From: JBAYJY01 sp041664945
GTDB taxonomy: Bacteria; UBP15; UBA6099
NCBI GenBank assembly: GCA_041664945.1
Contig: JBAYJY010000054.1
Span: 1 to 26,035, forward strand
DNA length: 26,035 nucleotides
Reading direction: 5' to 3'
Below, one piece after another: positions 21,911-26,035 of the stretch. The first letter of the stretch is position 1. Each line of letters begins with the position of its first letter. Both the position numbers and the translations under genes were made by a program. The notes under the pieces are model-generated. The model was not told where the DNA came from. It searched no databases and worked only from the letters and a program-made list of their open reading frames with translations.

Positions 21911-23392
21911 GTGAAAATTATAGGCAATAAATATTCCATATTAAGAAATACAGTTGTGATGTTGATCGTTGTCAGCATTGGATTTTTCTGCGGAGTTATG
22001 GTTAGCGGAAGCAAAGTGACGCAATCGAAAAAAACAGCCGTGGTTGAAGCCGCCGCGGCAATATCGCCGAAAGCGATTCCCATATCCGCAATTGAAAAAG
22101 AGAATCTGGCGCTGCGCAGAACGCCGGTTGTGATCGCCGCCGAAAAAGTCGGCCCGGCGGTCGTGAATATCAGCACGGAAAAAATAGTAGAACGGCGGTT
22201 CAGTCCGTTCGGCGGCCTGAATGACGATTTTTTCAAAGGTTTTTTCGACCAGTTTCCTACGGAAAGCTATAAGCAGCAGACCTTGGGTTCAGGCGTTATC
22301 ATCAACTCCAAAGGGTATATCCTTACGAATGAGCATGTGATATTGCGAGCGTCAAAAGTGAAAGTTACTCTGCCTGACGAGCGCGAAGCGGAGGCTCGGG
22401 TTATCGGCGCCGATCCGAAATTCGATCTGGCGATTCTTAAAATCGACATGGACACGCCGCTGCCGGCTGCGCAAACGGGTGACTCGGATAATGTCATGAT
22501 CGGCGAGACGGTTATTGCGATCGGCAACCCGTTCGGGCTTAAGCATACAGTTACGACAGGCGTTGTCAGCGCGGTCGGGCGTTCTATCAAAACGCGAGAA
22601 GGCCAGGTGTTCAACGATTTCATACAGACTGACGCTTCGATCAACCCCGGCAACAGCGGCGGCCCCCTTGTTAATATTGTGGGCGAAGTGATTGGCATAA
22701 ACACGGCGATTTACGCTGAGGGACAGGGGATAGGGTTTGCGATTCCGATAAACAGGGCGATGCGGGCGGTTGCGGAGTTGCTCCGTTCCGGGAAAATTGA
22801 GAAGACGTGGACCGGCATCAGGGCGCAGGAAATGACGGCGAAGCTTGCGCAGAATCTCGGCGTGAAAAACGGAGGCGGCGTTCTCATATCTGACGTTATC
22901 GAAAACAGCCCTGCGGCCAAAGCCGGATTGAAAACTGGAGACGTGATTGTAAAGGTGGATAACGTTACGATAGATTCCATCGAGACATTTGTAGACAAAA
23001 TTGGCAGCTACATGGTTGGGGAATCGATGGCGGTTGAGTATTTGCGTGATGGAGCTGGAAAGAAGGCGCAGATGAAACTTTCGGGACTGCCTTTGGACCG
23101 CGCCGAGAAACTGTCTCACGATCTGTTCGGGCTCGATGTTGAAGCGGTAAGCCGAGCGGCTCAGTTGCGCTATAGGCTTCAGGACACAAAAGGCGTAATG
23201 GTGACCGCAGCGCTGAAGAACGGGCCGGCGGCTAAAATCGGATTGCAGCCTGGCGATGTGATAAGGCAACTCGGCATACGCCAAATTGATGGGATGGACG
23301 ATTTCAAGGAAGCCGTCACCGTCGCTTCGGTTCAGGAATCGGTTTTTCTTGTCGTTCAGCGTGGCATCTACCTTTATCATGTTAAAATGTAG
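21911..23392 (+). CDS. HtrA/DegP-family periplasmic serine protease
   Basis: A 493-residue protease from the GTG at 21911. An N-terminal anchor or signal segment (~13-34) is followed by the trypsin-like domain with a complete triad: H142 (LTNEHVI), D172 (FDLAIL) and S249 (NPGNSGGPL). Two PDZ domains follow, with IENSPAAKAGLKTGDVIVKV and LKNGPAAKIGLQPGDVIRQL. It should degrade or refold misfolded envelope proteins. The frame is open upstream to a TTG at 21824, but that would add an unlikely Cys/Arg-rich 29-residue N-terminus; neither start has a strong ribosome binding site. It follows the pilus locus by 94 bases and may serve envelope quality control for pilus parts. Confidence 0.9.
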   Translation: MKIIGNKYSILRNTVVMLIVVSIGFFCGVMVSGSKVTQSKKTAVVEAAAAISPKAIPISAIEKENLALRRTPVVIAAEKVGPAVVNISTEKIVERRFSPFGGLNDDFFKGFFDQFPTESYKQQTLGSGVIINSKGYILTNEHVILRASKVKVTLPDEREAEARVIGADPKFDLAILKIDMDTPLPAAQTGDSDNVMIGETVIAIGNPFGLKHTVTTGVVSAVGRSIKTREGQVFNDFIQTDASINPGNSGGPLVNIVGEVIGINTAIYAEGQGIGFAIPINRAMRAVAELLRSGKIEKTWTGIRAQEMTAKLAQNLGVKNGGGVLISDVIENSPAAKAGLKTGDVIVKVDNVTIDSIETFVDKIGSYMVGESMAVEYLRDGAGKKAQMKLSGLPLDRAEKLSHDLFGLDVEAVSRAAQLRYRLQDTKGVMVTAALKNGPAAKIGLQPGDVIRQLGIRQIDGMDDFKEAVTVASVQESVFLVVQRGIYLYHVKM

Positions 23393-23487
23393 GGTATCTG
23401 GCTAACAAAAGGAAACTGGAAAAAAACAATAGATAGAATTTTGCGGAGCGCTGTAAAAGCCGCCGGAGCCTGTAGCTTAGGGGAGCG

Positions 23488-23877
23488 ATGAAGACCCATA
23501 AGGGAATGAAACAAGCAATTAAAATACTGCTCGTCGATGACGAGCAGGACTTTCTTGACGTTTTCGGCGCAATATTAGACATGGACGGAGCTGAAACATC
23601 TTTTGCGCATGGTTATAACGAAGCGCTGGACCTTTTTGAAAAGAATGAATACGACATTGTTATAACAGATTACAGCATGCCTGGTTGGGACGGCCTCTAT
23701 CTTTTGGATATGATAAAATCGCAAAAGCCCGATATGCCGGTCATAATAGTGTCGAACTATCTCAATGACGAGAAGACCAGGAAAGCGTATCGCATGAAAG
23801 CCGATTGGGTGCTGAAAAAGCAGTTTGCCTATGAGGAACTGCTCGCCGGAATTCAAAGGCTTCTGAGAAAGAAATGA
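23488..23877 (+). CDS. Receiver-only response regulator (CheY-like)
   Basis: A 129-residue single receiver domain. The acidic pocket is D17/D18 (LLVDDEQD), the phospho-acceptor is D61 (IVITDYSMPGWDG), the switch Ser is S89 (VIIVSNY) and the conserved Lys is K110 (WVLKK). There is no output domain. Its stop overlaps the ATG of the HNH-repeat protein by four bases (23874-23877), so the two are probably made together. GGGGAG stands only two bases before the ATG, an unusually close site; M7 (23506) is an alternative start. No histidine kinase is in the window. A 95-base gap after the HtrA gene may hold the promoter, but I see no convincing one. Confidence 0.88.
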   Translation: MKTHKGMKQAIKILLVDDEQDFLDVFGAILDMDGAETSFAHGYNEALDLFEKNEYDIVITDYSMPGWDGLYLLDMIKSQKPDMPVIIVSNYLNDEKTRKAYRMKADWVLKKQFAYEELLAGIQRLLRKK

Positions 23878-24497
23878 AAAAGCAGAAAAAAGCTGTAAAA
23901 ATGAAGTGGGATAAAAAGGTAATTATCGAGCGGATAAGGGTGCTGGAAAAGCTCGATGAGAACCTGACGTATACGCATGTCAAGGAAACCGACAGCGCGC
24001 TGGTCGGGGCTGCGGTGAAATATTTCGGGAACTGGGGAGCGGCGCTTGAGGCGGCCGGACTGGATTACGCCGAGATTCGCGCGCTTTCGAAAGAACGGCG
24101 AAACGAGAAGGTGCGTAAGTGGTCAATCAACAAAGTGATTGAGGAGATTCGGGAAGTTGCAAAGGTCGAGGAAGACCTGAGCAATGCCTATATGAAGGAA
24201 AAACACTCTTCGCTCGTCGCCGCCGCGAGCAACTATATAGGAAGCTGGAAAAAAGCGGTCGAGATGTGCGGATTTGATTATGCGGAGATTCAAAAGAGGG
24301 GCCGCCGCATGAGGCAGGAGCGCGAAAAATCATGGTATCGCAGTTTGCTCCTCGATCGTCTCGATAAACTCGGCACATTCAATGAGCGGGATGTCAGGAA
24401 TGCGCATCCGGATTTTTATAAATTGATATTATTGTATTTTTCAAGCTGGAACAAAGCCGTAAAATCGCTAAAGGACCGCAACGTTAGAAAGGACTGA
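23874..24497 (+). CDS. Triple HNH-associated-repeat protein, probable DNA-binding
   Basis: A 207-residue basic protein built of three tandem ~57-residue helical repeats: W12-I68, W83-I139 and W154-L199. Each starts with a Trp and has a central block of the form LVxAAxxYxGxW (W54, W125, W192) followed by a (G/S)-L/F-DYAEI-type end; the third is the most degenerate. This matches my knowledge of the homing-endonuclease-associated repeat, a homeodomain-like DNA-binding unit. No HNH nuclease domain is present. Overlap with the receiver gene suggests it is the receiver's output partner or target. A gap of three bases separates it from the YhaM-like gene. DNA binding is inferred, not shown. Confidence 0.72.
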   Translation: MKKQKKAVKMKWDKKVIIERIRVLEKLDENLTYTHVKETDSALVGAAVKYFGNWGAALEAAGLDYAEIRALSKERRNEKVRKWSINKVIEEIREVAKVEEDLSNAYMKEKHSSLVAAASNYIGSWKKAVEMCGFDYAEIQKRGRRMRQEREKSWYRSLLLDRLDKLGTFNERDVRNAHPDFYKLILLYFSSWNKAVKSLKDRNVRKD

Positions 24498-24500
24498 ACA

Positions 24501-25472
24501 GTGGCGAAACAGTTGATTCAGAATATGAATGAGGGCGATGTAATATCGACCTATCTGCAAGTGGAGGAGGCTCAGATATTCAGCTTCCGCAACAAGCCCG
24601 GAAAATATTCTCTGTTTTCATTCTCGGACAGAAGCGGAACGATTAAGGGAATATGCTGGGACCGCGGCGAAGAGTATTTCAATCAGATCAGCGACGGCTC
24701 GATTGTGCGCATTAACGGCAAAGCCGTTATTTACAACGGCCAGTTGCAGATCACTGTCGAAAAAATGTCGCCCGATCTCGACCATGATTTCGATCCGACT
24801 GATTTTCTGCCTGTTACTGCGATGGACGTGGACGAACTCCTGAATTATATGCTGAGCCGAATCGCCAAAATCAAAAACAGCCATCTTAAACAGTTGCTCG
24901 ATAGTTTTTTCGGCGACTCCGCTTTCGCCGAGAAGTTCAAGCGGGCGCCCGCCGCGAAGTCTATTCACCATTCATATCTCGGCGGCCTCATCGAACACAC
25001 GTCAAACTGCCTCAGGCTCGCCGACACTCTCAGCGACATTTATCCGCAACTCGACGCAGATCTTCTCGCCTGCGGCGTTATGCTCCACGACATAGGGAAA
25101 ACGGTCGAACTTTCCTTCGACGAAAAGGTTGATTACACGGACGAGGGACGGCTTCTCGGCCATATCGTGTTAGGCCAGACAATGGTTTTAGACCACATCC
25201 GCGCGATTCCTGATTTCCCGCATAGCCTCTCGCTCGAACTGCGACATCTCATTGTCAGCCACCACGGCGAAAATTCCACAGGCTCTCCGAAACGGCCCAA
25301 GATGGCCGAGGCCTGCGCGCTCCATTTTCTCGAAAATCTCGACGCGCAGACTAAGCGCTTTATTCAAATCATCGAAGACGGCTCCAGAAAAAAGAAAGAT
25401 TCGCAGTGGACCAATTACGACCGGCTGCTCGAACGATATCTATACCGCAAGCCGACTGATGAGGACCAATAA
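24501..25472 (+). CDS. YhaM-like OB-fold/HD-domain 3'-5' exoribonuclease
   Basis: A 323-residue protein. The N-terminal ~95 residues form an OB-fold nucleic-acid-binding domain (GKYSLFSFSDRSGTIKGICWD, IVRINGKAVIYNGQLQITVEKM). The HD metal-hydrolase domain follows: H156-H157 and H166 (HHSYLGGLIEHT), H196-D197 (MLHDIGK), and IVSHHGE. This order and length match YhaM/CBF1, a 3'-5' exoribonuclease of RNA turnover best known in Firmicutes. The GTG start has AAAGGA seven bases upstream, three bases after the preceding stop. It is the third gene of the receiver/repeat/nuclease operon. A short weak hairpin (25472-25490) follows the stop. Confidence 0.87.
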   Translation: MAKQLIQNMNEGDVISTYLQVEEAQIFSFRNKPGKYSLFSFSDRSGTIKGICWDRGEEYFNQISDGSIVRINGKAVIYNGQLQITVEKMSPDLDHDFDPTDFLPVTAMDVDELLNYMLSRIAKIKNSHLKQLLDSFFGDSAFAEKFKRAPAAKSIHHSYLGGLIEHTSNCLRLADTLSDIYPQLDADLLACGVMLHDIGKTVELSFDEKVDYTDEGRLLGHIVLGQTMVLDHIRAIPDFPHSLSLELRHLIVSHHGENSTGSPKRPKMAEACALHFLENLDAQTKRFIQIIEDGSRKKKDSQWTNYDRLLERYLYRKPTDEDQ

Positions 25473-25511
25473 AGCGGCGTTTTGCCGTTTCGAGTAATTC
25501 CTCATTTCTTT

Positions 25512-25592
25512 TAATTTCGAGTGAGGCGAGGAAACTTCAATCAAATATCGATAATGATAGCATTATCGGGATTTCTCGATTAGCTCGAAATG
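25512..25592. repeat. Palindromic intergenic repeat with internal perfect hairpin
   Basis: ATTTCGAG (from ~25515) and CTCGAAAT (~25584-25591) are arms of two inverted, degenerate copies of a ~25-bp repeat, (A/G)TTTC-TCG...CTCGAAAT. Between them CGATAATG (25549-25556) pairs perfectly with CATTATCG (25561-25568) over a four-base loop. It resembles a REP-like element and is unrelated in sequence to the repeats at 944-1570. Confidence 0.6.
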
Positions 25593-25614
25593 ACAAAAGC
25601 AGGGATAATAATCG

Positions 25615-26035
25615 ATGAAGAAACCGCTCGTATTTTTTTTCATAATTGTCTCCATGCTTTTGTTCCATCTTTCCGTGTTTGCAGCCGGGCCCTACGGCGA
25701 TTATCCGGCGCCGGATGAGATGTACGCTGAGATTAACGCCTTGGCCAATGATTTTCCCGGCTATGTCACTGTCGGCGAATACGGCCGCAGCGTTGAAGGC
25801 CGGCCTTTGTTGTTCATCCACATCGCGCGTCCCGGCGGCAAAAAGAGGGCGGAGGCGCTTATCTCGGCGAACATACACGGCAACGAATGGATTGGAAACC
25901 GTATGGCTATTGCTGCCGCCAAGAGGTTGCTCGAAGGCCGCGATTCCGATCCGTGGATTTCTTCTCTTTTAGATAAGATCGATTTCTGGATACTGCCTTG
26001 CATTAATCCCGATGGATACGCGAAAACATGGTCCG
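25615..26035 (+). CDS. Secreted M14-family zinc carboxypeptidase, N-terminal part (runs off window)
   Basis: 140 codons are visible before the window end. A signal peptide (~1-23: a basic MKKP, a hydrophobic stretch, then VFAAG) is followed by an M14 peptidase domain: YGRSVEGRPLLFIHI, the zinc motif H88-G-N-E91 in ANIHGNEW, and the family's INPDGY near the edge. M14 enzymes remove C-terminal amino acids, or cleave gamma-D-Glu-diaminopimelate bonds in peptidoglycan-acting members; the missing C-terminal part would help decide. The ATG at 25615 has AGGGA about ten bases upstream. Confidence 0.88.
   Translation, partial: MKKPLVFFFIIVSMLLFHLSVFAAGPYGDYPAPDEMYAEINALANDFPGYVTVGEYGRSVEGRPLLFIHIARPGGKKRAEALISANIHGNEWIGNRMAIAAAKRLLEGRDSDPWISSLLDKIDFWILPCINPDGYAKTWS

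Noticed and set aside
22352..23380. Antisense open frame of 342 codons opposite the HtrA gene
   Set aside because: The sense strand encodes a complete protease with an intact catalytic triad. The antisense product is Arg/His-rich with no family features.
23440..23490. Possible tRNA or structured RNA in the GC-rich stretch before the receiver gene
   Set aside because: No cloverleaf or T-loop sequence could be found; it reads as a ribosome-binding leader.

Overview
The window comes from a diderm (outer-membrane) bacterium. It carries a secretin, a type IV pilus/type II secretion (T4P/T2SS) alignment complex, a periplasmic HtrA protease and two sigma-54-type promoters. Several genes use TTG or GTG starts, and degenerate intergenic repeats are present. 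I cannot place the phylum from sequence reading alone; the mixture looks like a poorly cultivated lineage rather than a model organism.

Layout. Positions 3-752 hold the 3' end of an acetoacetyl-CoA synthetase gene with its terminator. Positions 840-1570 hold repeats flanking a very AT-rich small membrane-protein gene. Next come a NeuB-family sialic acid synthase (+) and a convergent minus-strand operon: amidohydrolase, HAD phosphatase, Nudix protein. At 5200-6893 a sigma-54-type promoter with upstream palindromes drives a FapA/DUF342 protein. At 7235-8593 lies a radical SAM enzyme with a B12-binding-like N-terminus. A 550-base AT-rich gap ends in a second sigma-54-type promoter.

The core of the window is 9147-21816, a pilus or pseudopilus locus. 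Five tandem near-identical prepilin genes follow the sigma-54 promoter and end at a strong terminator. A sixth, divergent prepilin comes next, then a seventh gene that puts a pilin-like head on an ordinary membrane anchor. After a sigma-70-type promoter come a fused PilM-PilN (GspL-like) protein, PilO-like, PilP/GspC-like, an O-antigen-ligase/TPR protein (candidate pilin glycosyltransferase), a short secretin, and an 889-residue Lys/Ala/Pro/Glu-rich protein with C-terminal TPRs. Most of these genes abut or overlap. The extension and retraction ATPases, platform protein and prepilin peptidase are not in the window.

At 21911-25472 are an HtrA protease and a tight three-gene operon: a receiver-only response regulator, a protein made of three HNH-associated DNA-binding repeats, and a YhaM-like OB-HD exoribonuclease. 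After a palindromic intergenic repeat, the window ends inside a secreted M14 zinc carboxypeptidase gene.

The best candidates for something new are the pilin array with its conserved Cys and His residues, the pilin head on a non-pilin anchor, the hybrid T4P/T2SS assembly operon with an embedded O-ligase, and the receiver plus HNH-repeat pair.
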